Assembly (NCBI RefSeq): GCF_004359215.1 | Contig: NC_090617.1 | Coordinates: 4,632,692 to 4,696,691 of the forward strand | Source of the DNA: Bremia lactucae | Lineage: Eukaryota; Oomycota; Peronosporomycetes; Peronosporales; Peronosporaceae | DNA: 64,000 nucleotides | Direction: 5' to 3' | Shown here: positions 33,601-43,637 of the stretch, in pieces | Position numbering within the stretch: position 1 is the first letter of the stretch | Layout: every line of letters begins with the position of its first letter | Program-made: the position numbers and the translations under genes | The notes under the pieces: model-generated | What the model was told of the DNA's origin: nothing | Database searches by the model: none | Seen by the model: only the letters and a program-made list of their open reading frames with translations

Positions 33601-34954
33601 TGAATTGGCCGCGAGACTTGACGAAAAGATTGAAATTTTAAAAGAACGGCAGCGGGCGATTAAAGTATCGAATCCGGTGACTGATGCTTGTGAGAATAGC
33701 GTGGATGAGGCTGACGAAGAGGATGAAGAGGAAAGTATGAGGGACGATCTATCTGATGATGAAGACGAAATGGAGGAGGAATATGGTCATGAAGAAATGG
33801 TTAGTCCGCGAATAGAGGAAGAGAAGGTGCTGTCATTCGAGACGAATGAAGTGGAAGCTGTAATGCTCAAGGAGCAGGTCGAAACTTCGATAGAAAACAA
33901 GAAGAATGGCTCCGTTCCGTCGCATCAGGAGGAATTGCAGTCAATGCGAGAAGAAGAGAGGTATAGCGGCAGTCAGCTTGAAGCAGGTGACTCGTCGGTG
34001 ACGGTGCCGCATAAGTTTAAAGGACAGATAGACGAAATTACTTGCTCGAGTGCTGCTGAGGCAGTTGATAGCCGCATGCTGGAGCATATATTACCTCAAC
34101 AAAGCACTCATACAAGCAAAGCTCTCTTTGGTGGACTTCAAATGAGTCCGAATGTCGTCACGAATGCAACGGAAGTTTTGATTTTAAAACCTAATGACGA
34201 ATCGCTTGAACGTGAAGTAGAGGCTTCTGCAACTTCCGAAATCTTTTCACCTACGTCATCGAATATGAAAGACTCTTTCTTTGGAAATCCCGATTTGTTG
34301 ACTCAGCAGGCTAGTCAACTGGCCCATTCTGCGTCTCCGTTTTTATTTAATGGTTTGCATATGAGTGGAAGCCTTTCAGTGAGTCCACTTTCTTCGTCTG
34401 TTCTGAAAAATGTTTTGAGTGAAGACGGAGAAAGAAATGTGGATGCAAGTTTAATAGAAGCGAATGCAAGCGCGAGTGACGACGTGTTTGGTGGCTTGCA
34501 ATTGAGCTCAAGTGTCGTGACGGATACATTAATGAACGCTACGAGAGCTTTTGAAGTTGAGGAATTGCCGTTGAATGGCGCGACGTCTTCGAAACGTGCT
34601 CTGAAAGAGGTTCCTACGGATATGTTTGGTGGGCTGAAGTTAAGCAGCAGTGCTCCGTCAGTTCCAATGAGAGCCTCTAGTGAGACATTTGGTGGTCCAA
34701 AGCTTGGTGATAGTGTTGTAACAGCTACGTCGGTCAGCTTTGCGAAAGAGAGTTTAGAAGAGGAAGTAGATGGTGTCAAGAGAGATGAAGAAGGCACGCG
34801 AATGTCGATTCACGAGCTCACGGAGCATGAAACTGAAGGTTTATGCGCTGAAGCGGAAACGACGATGACGATTTATGAAGCTAGTGCGGACGATACGCAG
34901 ATATTGAATGGCCAAGTCGAAGACACAAGAAAGCACGATGCGATGCAACTGTAG
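30608..34954 (+). CDS. Large coiled-coil protein with UVR-like motifs and repeated FGGL motifs, function unknown
   Basis: Single exon, 1448 residues, starting MFGRFFKNKEDG; the open frame extends upstream but has no earlier ATG. Residues 1 to about 400 are Pro/Gly/Ser-rich and disordered, with a Lys run (GGKKKKKK, about 223). About 400-1020 is charged alpha-helical coiled coil. UVR-like segments: EVEDFEKADALNATI (about 460), AQRNFKEAARISKDIKAL (about 785) and ENEEYELAARLDEKIEIL (about 995), the pattern that lets UvrB and UvrC dimerise. Two very acidic stretches follow (about 925-940, 1035-1065). A seven-residue motif, (M/L/V)(F/L)xGLx(V/M/L/I), occurs at 91, 139, 302, 320, 350, then 1173, 1246, 1293, 1339, 1360 (two copies imperfect). 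No signal peptide or membrane segment. It looks like a cytoplasmic scaffold (inference); I cannot name it. Confidence 0.88.
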   Translation: MFGRFFKNKEDGKNGPPGHQRQGGQNGTIDDPPVGGGFFNLPPPVAKPYGTSNPTALNNFVPSSGTGGYPPSVTYGNSSTQDNTAVHGSDMFGGMAVREPSAAKPIARYQPQHPNQYGGNGGAPQSAANAPHGTSGNSLFTGLAVASVPMVSVSDASTHVPIIPVPDDTGASTIPTYTSEHRKSMKSSRLIHHNEGGNTDALSSSQFSRTSAGSSSATSKSSLKGGKKKKKKTFRPGFGRQLSDESAAALQRGDIKEDEVILQQQQEKSRISDHSDTSRNTRLATNPTDLAHLLPPVKSGSVLQGLTVHHGSKKASGGSVLAGLTVHTPASPALSVPKNEPSADYKPSNLLSGLSIQKTPSTIRSEKSLESVTVIPEVECNDEPVQLLVSTPASPITPENRLLHTLRDFHESAVGFRQLTAKQNEEENRLLERKVHLTSQLTQFELDLRDVEAQQHHACEVEDFEKADALNATINSVRHCISLTESDVRKVESELVAFLKAKEKAFANQLKSTRGTLRELESFCEDQESERTIARNEYKLYHLNQTQQLQFEAERIETEMHHVSVSLENVIAEKSEIEATIEGQCSTEFAIQVRLSDEKKAVEEEVRELERKLKDKRKRVEAIQSSIDSAQRDINTVRKRYSRQLKRIAEREEGIKKTKAEVESDGKHLAQQRVDFEKQIQQYTDTVAVIGKRIGAVKEEMRAATLLANVLEVQETRREQAILRKKQQTAELSSLNDAAAIAEQSFTMLRKQHEELEKSSAIHRNAIASAEAMIPRLEQEKKGAAAQRNFKEAARISKDIKALEKDRSTAEEMVEVVEMEMHDLNERIDKRQVEFEEKKQELKKMQKRLELATLHELWKEAKHLRTALHKIEKHKSEGDAASDGMDFRSSAILLIQAEYDACMLQVESFEKKYDVSDPAKDEPVEEEDDHDDELIDGDENDRSDHVLRSSLIGRTTDGSALDGNVEDLEDSSSALKAIEAQLYELESKIEIATENEEYELAARLDEKIEILKERQRAIKVSNPVTDACENSVDEADEEDEEESMRDDLSDDEDEMEEEYGHEEMVSPRIEEEKVLSFETNEVEAVMLKEQVETSIENKKNGSVPSHQEELQSMREEERYSGSQLEAGDSSVTVPHKFKGQIDEITCSSAAEAVDSRMLEHILPQQSTHTSKALFGGLQMSPNVVTNATEVLILKPNDESLEREVEASATSEIFSPTSSNMKDSFFGNPDLLTQQASQLAHSASPFLFNGLHMSGSLSVSPLSSSVLKNVLSEDGERNVDASLIEANASASDDVFGGLQLSSSVVTDTLMNATRAFEVEELPLNGATSSKRALKEVPTDMFGGLKLSSSAPSVPMRASSETFGGPKLGDSVVTATSVSFAKESLEEEVDGVKRDEEGTRMSIHELTEHETEGLCAEAETTMTIYEASADDTQILNGQVEDTRKHDAMQL

Positions 34955-36162
34955 ACGTAAAGAAGACGTGGGTGTTTACTTTAGTGGAAATCATACGTGG
35001 TGAATGCATTTGTGTGTTGGTGTAGCTATCTCGGTTGGAAAACTAAAGTGATTATAGGACACACGCCGACGACGACCAAAATACTGTCGACGTTTCAAAC
35101 ATGAAAGTCGACTAGTGCCATAAAGGTCATGATGCTATTCAACAGAAAGATGTCACGTCGTATCACACTTCGCTGTGCATCTACTGTAAAAAAAATTGAG
35201 CGGTCGAAGAAGAATGAGATATGAGCAACAAGCACGAAAGCATAAAACACGTGGGCGCGTGGCCAAGAGCTCGCCATACCGGCAAGTGAATAGCTATTTT
35301 TGGTTATTTTGGCCATGAACGCCAAAATTTCGAGCAAAGCGCATGCGCGAATTGAATCCATAGACCGGGGCCTGAATTTTTACGGCAATGATGGAATAAA
35401 GCCGTGTTGCGGTAGATAGTATGGAGGTTAATTACCGCGGAATGCCGCGAGGAATGACGTGGCGGCCACAACCATCACTGTGAGCATCATGGCTTTTGCA
35501 CAAAAATAGCTCCTGGGTATCAAGACCGCTATAGCTTTAGTAAAAAAGGAAGAGTCACGTGCAAAAGCTTGAATTATTCAGTCAATAGCCCCATGCGCCG
35601 CTACAACGGGTTCGAATCCGGAAACATATCGGCTGTTACGGTTTAATCTTGCGTGATAAAACGAATTTTTGACAATATTACGGCACATGTAAAGCACGCG
35701 GCACTAAATCGCACTGGCGTACTATTTTCGAGGTATAGCCTTACAAATCACCTTGATAAATATAGATGCAAATTAGGTAGTTGCTGGCACTTTCGCTGCC
35801 CGAATCTGACGATCACCCGACCAGTTCTGCTTCGTCAATCATACCGATGCCGTTGTAATTTATTTCAATTTTGCATCAATAAAGTAAATATTCTAGATTT
35901 ACGTGATGTCAGGTAAATCCATTTTAAAAAATTACCTTCTAGAACAGTCTCCGTGTGAAAGTCACTCTCATATCAGTGCCATAGCGACACTTCTTCGGAC
36001 ACGAAAGGCAAACTCGCCTATTGTTTTTCAACGATTTGTTCTCATTTCATCTCCTCTGTCCGATTTCAAACGTCTCATCGCTGCGCACCACAAGCCAAGC
36101 AATCCTAATCTAAAAGTACACAATGCGTGTCATTTTGAAATCTGCCTGACCTTCGACACAAG
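34955..36162. other. Intergenic region, HSP60 promoter side
   Basis: No repeat family of this window and no convincing ORF. CTCATTTCATCTCC at 36041-36054 fits the oomycete initiator (TCATTTC), about 120 bases before the HSP60 start. CATTTTGAAATC at 36131-36142 is a second pyrimidine/T-rich candidate. Confidence 0.45.
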
Positions 36163-37896
36163 ATGAACCCAACGCTAGCCGTTGCCGTAAAGAAAGCCTC
36201 GGCCCTCTCGCCTGCAGGCCGCCGCCTCTTTTCCTCTGGCAAGGACATTCGCTTTGGCATTGAGGGCCGTGCAGCCATGCTTAAGGGCGCCGACCAACTG
36301 GCTAATGCCGTGCAAGTGACCATGGGTCCCAAGGGCCGTAATGTTGTCATTGACCAGTCGTACGGTGCGCCCAAGATCACCAAAGACGGTGTGACTGTCG
36401 CCCGTGCGATTGATTTCAAGGACAAATTTGAGAACATGGGCGCCCAGCTTGTTCGTTCCGTCGCGAGCAGTACCAACGACGCAGCGGGCGACGGCACGAC
36501 ATCGGCCACTGTCCTTACGCGATCTATCTTTAGCGAGGGCTGCAAGTCGGTGGCGGCTGGCATGAACCCATTGGACCTACGCCGCGGTATTCAAATGGCC
36601 GTTGACCACGTTGTCGACGGTCTTCAGAAGCTTTCCATGGACGTTGCGGACAAGGAAAAAGTCGCACAAGTCGCGACGATTTCAGCCAACTCCGAGGTCG
36701 AGATTGGCAACCTTATCAGTGACGCAATGGAGCGTGTGGGCAAGGAAGGAGTCATTACCGTTCAAGATGGCAAGACGCTGTTTAATGAACTAGAAGTGGT
36801 CGAAGGCATGAAGTTTGACCGTGGGTACATTTCGCCTTACTTCGTGACGGACAACAAGACGCAGTCATGCGAGATGGAGAACCCATATATTTTGCTCGTG
36901 GAAAAGAAGGTGTCTAGTCTCCAAGCTATACTTCCAATGCTCGAGACGGTAGTGAAGCAACAGCGTCCACTTTTGATTGTAGCGGAAGATGTTGAAAGTG
37001 AAGCACTTGCTGCTCTCGTGATCAACAAGATTCGCGGTGGGGTCAAAGTATGTGCCGTCAAGGCCCCGGGCTTTGGCGACAACCGCAAAGCCAGCCTTCA
37101 GGATATGGCTGTACTCACTGGCGCGACAGTTATTTCTGAAGACTTGGGCCACCGTCTCGAGACGGCCACGCCTGAAATGCTCGGTAGCGCTAAGAAGGTT
37201 ACAATCACCAAGGACGATACGCTCATGCTTGACGGTGCTGGGACATCGGAGTCTGTGGATGAACGCGTGAATTTGCTGCGTGCGTCGATTGAAAGCACGA
37301 CGTCTGAGTACGAAAAGGAAAAGCTTCAGGAACGTCTTGCCAAGCTCAGTGGCGGAGTTGCTGTCATTAAGGTTGGAGGAGCCAGCGAAGTCGAGGTTGG
37401 AGAGAAGAAAGACCGTGTCGTTGATGCCTTAAACGCCACCCGTGCGGCTGTTGCAGAAGGCATCGTGCCTGGTGGAGGTGCTGCGCTACTGTGGGCTTCG
37501 CGCTCGCTCAAGACGCTTTATGAATCATGCGCGAATCTCGACCAAAAGGTGGGTGTGGAGATCGTCGAACGTGCTTGCCGAGCCCCTGCGACGCAGATCG
37601 CCCGGAATGCTGGCCATGAAGGGGCTGTGATTGTGGGCAAGTTGCTCGAGAGTGACTCGCCTGAATATGGCTTTAATGCCCAGACTGGCGAGTATGTGAA
37701 TCTCGTGGATGCGGGAATTATTGACCCGACAAAGGTTGTGCGCACGGGTCTTGTGGACGCTTCCAGTGTGGCGTCGCTTATGATGACGGCCGAGGCGCTT
37801 ATTGCTGACCACCCCGAGGAGGCGGGAGCTGGTGGTCCCCCCATGGGAGGCATGGGTGGCATGGGCGGTATGGGCGGCATGGGCGGTATGATGTAA
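36163..37896 (+). CDS. HSP60: Mitochondrial chaperonin HSP60 (Cpn60)
   Basis: 577 residues, intronless. Group I chaperonin that folds imported proteins in the mitochondrial matrix by ATP-driven cycles with Cpn10. The N-terminus ([20 protein letters not shown], then RLFSS) is basic and hydroxylated like a mitochondrial presequence and precedes the conserved start [14 protein letters not shown]. Nucleotide-binding residues: [13 protein letters not shown] (about 54) and GDGTTSATV with Asp110. The hydrolytic Asp of the GroEL D398 position is Asp421 in [11 protein letters not shown]. The family signature [13 protein letters not shown] surrounds 437-439. The C-terminus is the expected flexible GGM repeat ([13 protein letters not shown]). 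All key residues are present, so it should be functional. It lies between the UVR-motif gene and the acyltransferase on the same strand. Confidence 0.98.
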   Translation: MNPTLAVAVKKASALSPAGRRLFSSGKDIRFGIEGRAAMLKGADQLANAVQVTMGPKGRNVVIDQSYGAPKITKDGVTVARAIDFKDKFENMGAQLVRSVASSTNDAAGDGTTSATVLTRSIFSEGCKSVAAGMNPLDLRRGIQMAVDHVVDGLQKLSMDVADKEKVAQVATISANSEVEIGNLISDAMERVGKEGVITVQDGKTLFNELEVVEGMKFDRGYISPYFVTDNKTQSCEMENPYILLVEKKVSSLQAILPMLETVVKQQRPLLIVAEDVESEALAALVINKIRGGVKVCAVKAPGFGDNRKASLQDMAVLTGATVISEDLGHRLETATPEMLGSAKKVTITKDDTLMLDGAGTSESVDERVNLLRASIESTTSEYEKEKLQERLAKLSGGVAVIKVGGASEVEVGEKKDRVVDALNATRAAVAEGIVPGGGAALLWASRSLKTLYESCANLDQKVGVEIVERACRAPATQIARNAGHEGAVIVGKLLESDSPEYGFNAQTGEYVNLVDAGIIDPTKVVRTGLVDASSVASLMMTAEALIADHPEEAGAGGPPMGGMGGMGGMGGMGGMM

Positions 37897-38210
37897 GGAT
37901 GTGGCGAGTTGTTTATTCCGAGGTAGTTATCCCGATTTTGCTTTTATAAGTCTTTTGTAAAGCTGCGATTGAACGTCTTGATCTTAGTATGTAGGATCAA
38001 AAGAGCGCTAAGCAAAATAGAATTAGTAGTTTTTGCAACAATGAAGTGGGTACGTGGGTTACCAATGGGCTAAGAATTCAGAAATAGGAAATCTTTACTT
38101 TATGAATTAAATTTCCAACACTTCCACTGAAAAGTGGTTAATTCGTCTAATTCCAGAACCAAAAAGAGAGCCAAAGATACCATTCTTGGATAACCGAAGC
38201 TATCAAAGCC

Positions 38211-40199
38211 ATGACCGCGAACGATGCCTCCTCGAGCATGCGACAGCGAAAGTCACGTGGGCGTGCAAAGCCGACATCCCCAAAGGCCTTGGCTAATGAG
38301 GCTGTCGCCAAGGCAATGACGTCCAGCAAAGACGAACAGTCGGAGACGAAAGAGACGTTCCAGGAGGCCGCGCACGCGTTGGGCCGAACGCCAAGCTGGC
38401 AAGCGCGAGCCGCCAACCACGTAGTAAAGAAGCGCATCTACTCCATACTCGCGGGGATTATCATTGGCATTCTGGCCGTAACAAGCTTCCAGCGCTTCTA
38501 CCTCGAGAAGCCTCTCATAAGTGAAGATTCGCTCCTCATGGTCCGTGAAATGTATGACAACTTTAATTGGTCCACGTTAGACACGCGTCCAACCATTCTC
38601 GGCGCTGTGGAAAAGCGACCAGGTCTTCAATTATTTCAAGAAGAGAACGTGACTGCTTACTCGCCGGTTGTATTAATCCCTGGCTTTACATCCACGGGTC
38701 TCGAGATCTGGAACGGCAGTGCATGCAGTAAAGCTTACTTTCGACAACGTATGTGGGGCACATCACGCATGTTGCAGCAGTTTATGTTAAATCAAAAGTG
38801 CTGGCTACAGCACATGATGCTCAATCGATCCACTGGCATGGATCCCGACGGGATTAAGCTCCGTGCAGCCAAGGGACTCGAAGCAGCGGATTATTTAATC
38901 GGTGGTTTCTGGGTCTGGGGCAAATTGGTCGAAAATCTCGCTGAGATCGGATACGACAGTAACAATCTCTACATGGCTGCCTACGACTGGCGCCTGATGC
39001 CTCATTTACTTGAAAAACGCGACGGGTACTTTACGAAACTCAAGTATACGATTGAAATGGCTCGAAAAGCAGCAAATGGCCGCAAAGTCATGGTCGTAAC
39101 GCATTCATATGCGACTCAAGTAATTTTTCACTTTCTTAAATGGGTTGAAAGTGACAAGGGAGGAAAAGGAGGAGACCAGTGGGTTGAGACCAATATGGAT
39201 GCATTAGTGAACATTGCGGGGCCAATGTTGGGGGTTGTCAAGACTATTAGTGCCTTGATGTCAGGGGAAATGAAAGACACTGCGGAATTAGGAGGATTGT
39301 CCAAGTTTCTAGGGTATTTCTTTAGTATTCCAGCACGAACAAAGCTCGCACGATCGTGGTCCAGTATCTCGACTATGCTGCCAATAGGTGGAGATCGAAT
39401 CTGGGGCACAGCTGAATCGGCTCCAGATGATATTGTCGCAGCGTCCCCTTTATCAACAGTCACGAAAACGCCCGTAGGTCTGACTAAGGTGGAGGCGCAC
39501 GTGGCTCGCTTTGGTTCGCATGGCCAAGTCGTTCGGTTTGTCAACTTGACACATGAAAACGTGACAATTGGTGGCGTCCAGAAGCTCTTAGACGAACTTG
39601 ATCCGTACCTCGACAAGTTTCGATCTTGGCTTAGTACCGAGATCGCAGAGGATCCGTCATTGCCAGAGTACGACCACTACAAGTACTGGACTAACCCATT
39701 AACCGCGACGTTACCAAAAGCTCCGAGTTTGAAAATCTTTTGCTTCTATGGAGTCGGGAAGCCTGTGGAACGAGGCTATACGTATGGAGCTAATCCTATG
39801 GACAAGAATAACGTGACGGTGAATGGACAGCGCGTGGCGCCGTTTTTGTTTAATACAGACGTAGATGATCTGCCGTATGTCAAGGGAGGGATCCGCTACT
39901 CGGATGGAGACGGCACGGTACCACTGATCTCGTTAGGACTCATGTGTGCTAGTGGCTGGCGTACAGACAAGTTTAATCCTGGCCATGCTGATGTACGTGT
40001 TCGAGAGTACCGCCATAACCCCGTTTCAATGCTCTATGACGCACGTGGTGGACCCGAGACGGCCGATCATGTCGATATTATGGGCAATCACGCCCTTATT
40101 CGAGACGTGCTTCTTGTTTCCGCGCGTGTGTACGACCGTGTTCCGGAGAACATTACGTCAAGTATCAAGGACATTGCTCAACGAGTGGGCGAGCTCTAA
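38211..40199 (+). CDS. PDAT: Phospholipid:diacylglycerol acyltransferase (LCAT family), copy 1
   Basis: 662 residues, one exon. PDAT moves an acyl chain from a phospholipid to diacylglycerol to make triacylglycerol at the ER. A basic cytosolic tail (1-74) is followed by one membrane anchor (about 76-95, IYSILAGIIIGILAV), then the lumenal alpha/beta-hydrolase: oxyanion strand VVLIPGFTSTGLEIW (153-167), YDWRL at 258-262, nucleophile Ser299 in VVTHSYATQ, acid Asp567 in SDGDGTVPLISLG, and His620 in ADHVDIMGN. The nucleophile elbow is HSYA rather than the usual HSMG, in both copies. The gene ends 139 bases before the end of the convergent HAT gene. Against the copy at 52684 I see six residue changes: A3G, M10V, K14N, Q51H, S506N and G591S. 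Confidence 0.93.
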   Translation: MTANDASSSMRQRKSRGRAKPTSPKALANEAVAKAMTSSKDEQSETKETFQEAAHALGRTPSWQARAANHVVKKRIYSILAGIIIGILAVTSFQRFYLEKPLISEDSLLMVREMYDNFNWSTLDTRPTILGAVEKRPGLQLFQEENVTAYSPVVLIPGFTSTGLEIWNGSACSKAYFRQRMWGTSRMLQQFMLNQKCWLQHMMLNRSTGMDPDGIKLRAAKGLEAADYLIGGFWVWGKLVENLAEIGYDSNNLYMAAYDWRLMPHLLEKRDGYFTKLKYTIEMARKAANGRKVMVVTHSYATQVIFHFLKWVESDKGGKGGDQWVETNMDALVNIAGPMLGVVKTISALMSGEMKDTAELGGLSKFLGYFFSIPARTKLARSWSSISTMLPIGGDRIWGTAESAPDDIVAASPLSTVTKTPVGLTKVEAHVARFGSHGQVVRFVNLTHENVTIGGVQKLLDELDPYLDKFRSWLSTEIAEDPSLPEYDHYKYWTNPLTATLPKAPSLKIFCFYGVGKPVERGYTYGANPMDKNNVTVNGQRVAPFLFNTDVDDLPYVKGGIRYSDGDGTVPLISLGLMCASGWRTDKFNPGHADVRVREYRHNPVSMLYDARGGPETADHVDIMGNHALIRDVLLVSARVYDRVPENITSSIKDIAQRVGEL

Positions 40200-40338
40200 A
40201 GTTGTAATAAGAAAGCGTGAATAGCTCGAATCGGCTTATATCAACGTGCCGTAGGCATGGCGTATTATCTGAATAACGAGGCCCAGGGTTGCTGCCCTAC
40301 TGTTAATTGCTTTCAGAGCGTATTTTCTATCAACCATT

Positions 40339-43011
40339 TTATCGACGAAAACGCCCATCACCACCACGTCGAGTACGACGATTGGGATTATTCATCCCTG
40401 CAGGTAGCTGCTCCTGCTGAAATCGTGGTGGTGGTTGGTGGTGGCGTGGCACGAGATCTTGAGGATGCACTGGCCCCTCGTGTTCTCGAGGTCGACCACG
40501 TTGCTGGAAGTCGCCTTGAGGGGGACCATACGGGTCGTACGTAGGATAGGCAGCAGCGTAGCTTTCATGACGCAGAGGGGCCTGCTGTGACGGAGGAACA
40601 AACTGGTGGTGCTGGCGATAAGGAGGACCCTGTTGGGGATTTGGCACTTCCTGATAGTACAGAGCCTCTGTAGGCACACGATGCGATTCGCCATACATTG
40701 GACCGTCCCGAGGCGCGACGCCAGGACCTGTACCTGCGCCATATCGCGACAAAGAAGGATCATATGGAGGTCGAAAGTCGTCTTCAGAACCTAGAGGACC
40801 TGTGCGTTGCCGTATGGGCAGAGGCTGCGGATGAAAGGCGGCATGTGGCCAAGCCCCACCACCTCGAGAAGGGCCTCCTTGTCCTACAAAGCGATCAGTT
40901 TCGCCACGAGACTGTGGACCATCTATCGGTCCCGAGAAATACGCACCCGATGACGAGTCAGGACCGTACGCTTGCCGCTCCGGCATGGAGCTCGGGCGAC
41001 CGCTATAGTCATGATACGGCGGTAGACCGTAAGGTTGATGCTGAAAGTGCCGTGGCTGGGAAAGAGCCGGCAATGGCTGCTCATACGACGGCATTTGCTG
41101 CTCAGGATACTCGAAACGCGATCGTTGCGAGGCCGAAACCGCTGCGATACGACGATTGGATTGTAAAGGCTGAATATCCCACTTGTTCGAGCGGCCTCGG
41201 CCTCCTCGCGCGTCGCGATCGCGTCGACGAGTCGAATTGTGTCCGCGCGCGCCTCCGCGCGAGTCCTGCCGACTACTTGCCGGGCCACTAGTACCTCGGA
41301 CCCCACTACTACTACGCGCAGTCGAGTGACTCGACGTTGTCGAGTCTTGACTGTCTCGTCGTTGCCTACGATTTAAAGAAGCCGACGAAGAAGACGGCTG
41401 GGTCTTCTTGCCAGTAGTTCCTTCCGCACTCGACTGCTGTTCTTCGCGCCACAACGTCTCTGCTTCCAGGATTAATCCTACAATAGCACGCTACATACAA
41501 CATCATTTCATTAGCGTCTTCCGCATAAAGAGTCACTGCTCCTTGTCCTTTGTCAAGAGCTTGTTTGTTTAAAGAATATACCTGCAATTCAATCGCATCG
41601 GTGTGTGTCGTTACGACCATTTCTGGAATTTTCATTGTCTCGAGCGAAAACTGTTGCGCTTTTAAAGCACTTGCTCGATCGACAGCCGAAATTTCAATGA
41701 AATGTTGTTGCGACAGTTGACAACGATGCGTAAACTCGCGTCGTTGGTCAAGATGTTGTGTCTTGAGCGCAATAAGGCCACGAGGATCCGAGAAGCCATG
41801 CTGCATCTCGAGCGCCACGTGACGTGCAAACAATTCACTTCCTTCCTTCATTTGCGTCCCAATGAGCTCTTGCCAACGGTAGAGCATCTCGCGATCCCGT
41901 TTGCGCTGCTGATTGCAAAGATCCCTGACTTTTTCAAACACAGCGCTGTCGCCAAGCACGTCCGAAAGTCGTTCGAGCAACTCGTTTTCAATTTCTTTCG
42001 GCGTCTCTTTCTCCACGACGCTATCAAATAATAAGTGCGGGCAGCTAGGAATCCACGGGAGCGTCACGGGAACATGCAGAAAAAACGCCGTTGCGGTCTC
42101 GGTGTCTGTAAGCTTAGCACGCTTCTCACTGCTACTTGTTTGCACGTTTGCAGCGACGCGCTTCCCAAGATCTTTGCTTTCCACTGCACGAGGTGGGACT
42201 TGACCCGTTTTGTCAATGAAAACCACAGTAGGATCGATCAAGGCAACGGCTTTGGTTAAAAGCGTCTGAGGTGGTTGTAAAGACGTTTGATCCGTGGTCG
42301 AAAGCTTTATGGGAGAGCTACTTGAAACGCTACTTCCTCCAGAAATACGTGTCGATGCAAGTCCTTGCGATCCTGGCTGTGGGAATTGGTCGGGCATGAC
42401 CTGGTGCTGTAGCATAGCGAGCGATAATTTGTCATCCACGTGAGTACAGACGAAACCATAGAATTGAGCCCAGATACTTGAATGCTCGTGCACTGGAATG
42501 GTCTGTAAAGCGCGTACAAAGATCTTTCGAGCATTCGAAAATTTCTTTCGTTGGACGCAAAAGTCGGCATATTGAAGCCACAAAGCTGCATTCGAGCCTG
42601 CAATTGGGCAATTTACAGCTCGTTCAAACACTATGGTGGCCTGTTTAAATTGCCGAAGTTCCATTTCAAGAGCCGCGTATTGACGCCATAGAGCAATGAC
42701 GGCGGAACTGCCTTTAGCAGCGCTCTTGGGATCGCTCTGCTCTTGAACGGCAGCAATCCACGTTGAAAGTGTATCGTCCACGTCTTTTCGTGCGTCAGCG
42801 ACCTTTTCGTACTAGAGAAACACGCACAGAAAGAACATAATGAGCCCAAACAGTTCAAGAGACGTCGGTAGGAATGACTACAGAGCAAGCAAGGGGGGAA
42901 AGAAAAATCATTCTGAAAAGAGCTAATGGCACGCACGTTGCTTGAGTGGATTAGTGCCTTGGCCCGCGCCACGACAACTGGGGCGTCCCACGTTGGAATG
43001 TCGTCCGACAT
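40339..43011 (-). CDS. HAT-repeat RNA-processing-like protein with RG/PQ-rich tail, copy A (3 exons)
   Basis: Spliced model: exon 1 43011-42937, exon 2 42811-41582, exon 3 41490-40339; 818 residues. Intron 1 (125 nt) is GTGCGT...CTCTAG. Intron 2 (91 nt) is GTATAT...TGTAG with a CTAAT branch-like site. Both are phase 0 and give HSSN-YEKVADARK and IELQ-RAIVGLILEAETLW. Residues about 60-150 hold HAT-type helices (WRQYAALE, IVFERAV; LWLQYADF, ARKIFVRAL; IWAQFYGF), the repeat of CstF77, Prp39 and SART3 type factors. Residues 210-435 are mixed helical. The exon 3 tail is Ser/Arg/Gly then Pro/Gln/Tyr-rich, ending RRTRRGGDGRFRR. Probably a nuclear RNA-associated protein (inference); I cannot assign an orthologue. 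TCACTTTC at 43056-43063 (minus strand) fits the oomycete initiator 45-52 bases before the ATG. Confidence 0.82.
41491..41581 (-). other. Intron 2 of the HAT gene (copy A)
   Basis: CAG|GTATAT ... TATGTAG|CGT, 91 nt. Reading through it also happens to stay open in copies A and B, so a simple ORF call would end wrongly inside exon 3. In copy C a G-to-A change at 55919 makes a stop in the read-through frame but is silent (CGC to CGT, Arg) in the spliced frame, which supports the intron. Confidence 0.8.
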
Positions 43012-43063
43012 GGAGATTTCTGTCGCGGTTGTTGGCCGGGGAGAGCTCACTGGTCGAAAGTGA

Positions 43064-43541
43064 TGTTTGGTACGTAAAGGTGGACTCGCGTTTTAAAAAT
43101 ATTCGTTTGGAGCGACGATTCCCACAGACAATACCTCTGATTGGCTACATCGTTTGTTGTTATCCTAAATATTGAAACAATAATACCCTACTCATTTCCT
43201 TGCTATTCCTCCCTGCAATTTTAACGAGTCGTGCAATAAAAGCAGCTTTTAAGAACGTAATAAATTCAATTTTACTGAAGAATCTGCTATCAATGCTCAG
43301 AACAAACTCCCTGCAGCCACCAAGTTAGACTTTTAAAGTCATTGATAATTCTTGCGAAGCCATGGAAAAGGCATCGAATGAAATCGCAAACCACTGAGTG
43401 AAAAGACCGACCTAATGGGAGGACTCAGATACGACGCGGAGGCGAAATCGCAACGGCGAGGCGGATCGTCAGAAAATCGTCGGTCAGTTCGGCCCCTGCT
43501 CCTTCGAAAGCTTACAAGGTTGTTGCCATAGCTACTCAATG
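43064..43541. other. HAT gene upstream region with retroelement scraps
   Basis: A CCAAT-type box (minus strand GTAGCCAATCAG) lies near 43136-43147. ATCGCAACGGCGAGGCGGATC at about 43447-43467 resembles the Gypsy gag-protease junction at about 6080-6100. No gene seen. The left target-site copy CAATG for the LTR is 43537-43541. Confidence 0.45.
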
Positions 43542-43620
43542 CGTAATGGGGCACTACGACTTGTACTGCTTCAGTACAAGTCCACTTCGCACTGCTTCAG
43601 TTGCGAGTGGTGCCTCACGT
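43542..43620 (-). repeat. Family A LTR, cut by the contig join
   Basis: First 79 bases of the LTR on the plus strand (CGTAATGGGGCACTACGAC...), ending CCTCACGT where the single N follows. It corresponds to the start of the solo LTR at 46845. Confidence 0.88.
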
Positions 43621-43621
43621 N
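43621..43621. other. Single-N sequence join
   Basis: Left of it is a family A LTR; right of it the sequence restarts 16 bases beyond the HAT gene stop codon (equivalent to 40323). It looks like an assembly join, not a biological junction. Confidence 0.85.
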
Positions 43622-43637
43622 TTTTCTATCAACCATT

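Noticed and set aside
35609..35619. GGTTCGAATCC, a perfect tRNA B-box
   Set aside because: The T-stem does not pair, no A-box lies upstream and no cloverleaf can be folded; likely chance.
40698..41291. 197-codon plus-strand frame opposite the HAT gene exon 3 (also at 43997 and 55171)
   Set aside because: Shadow of the low-complexity RG/PQ-rich exon on the other strand; no domain, and it is extended in copy C only because a stop is lost.
43339..43554. 71-codon minus-strand frame present in all three copies of the block
   Set aside because: It overlaps the LTR start and a retroelement scrap, and its conservation is explained by the block duplication.
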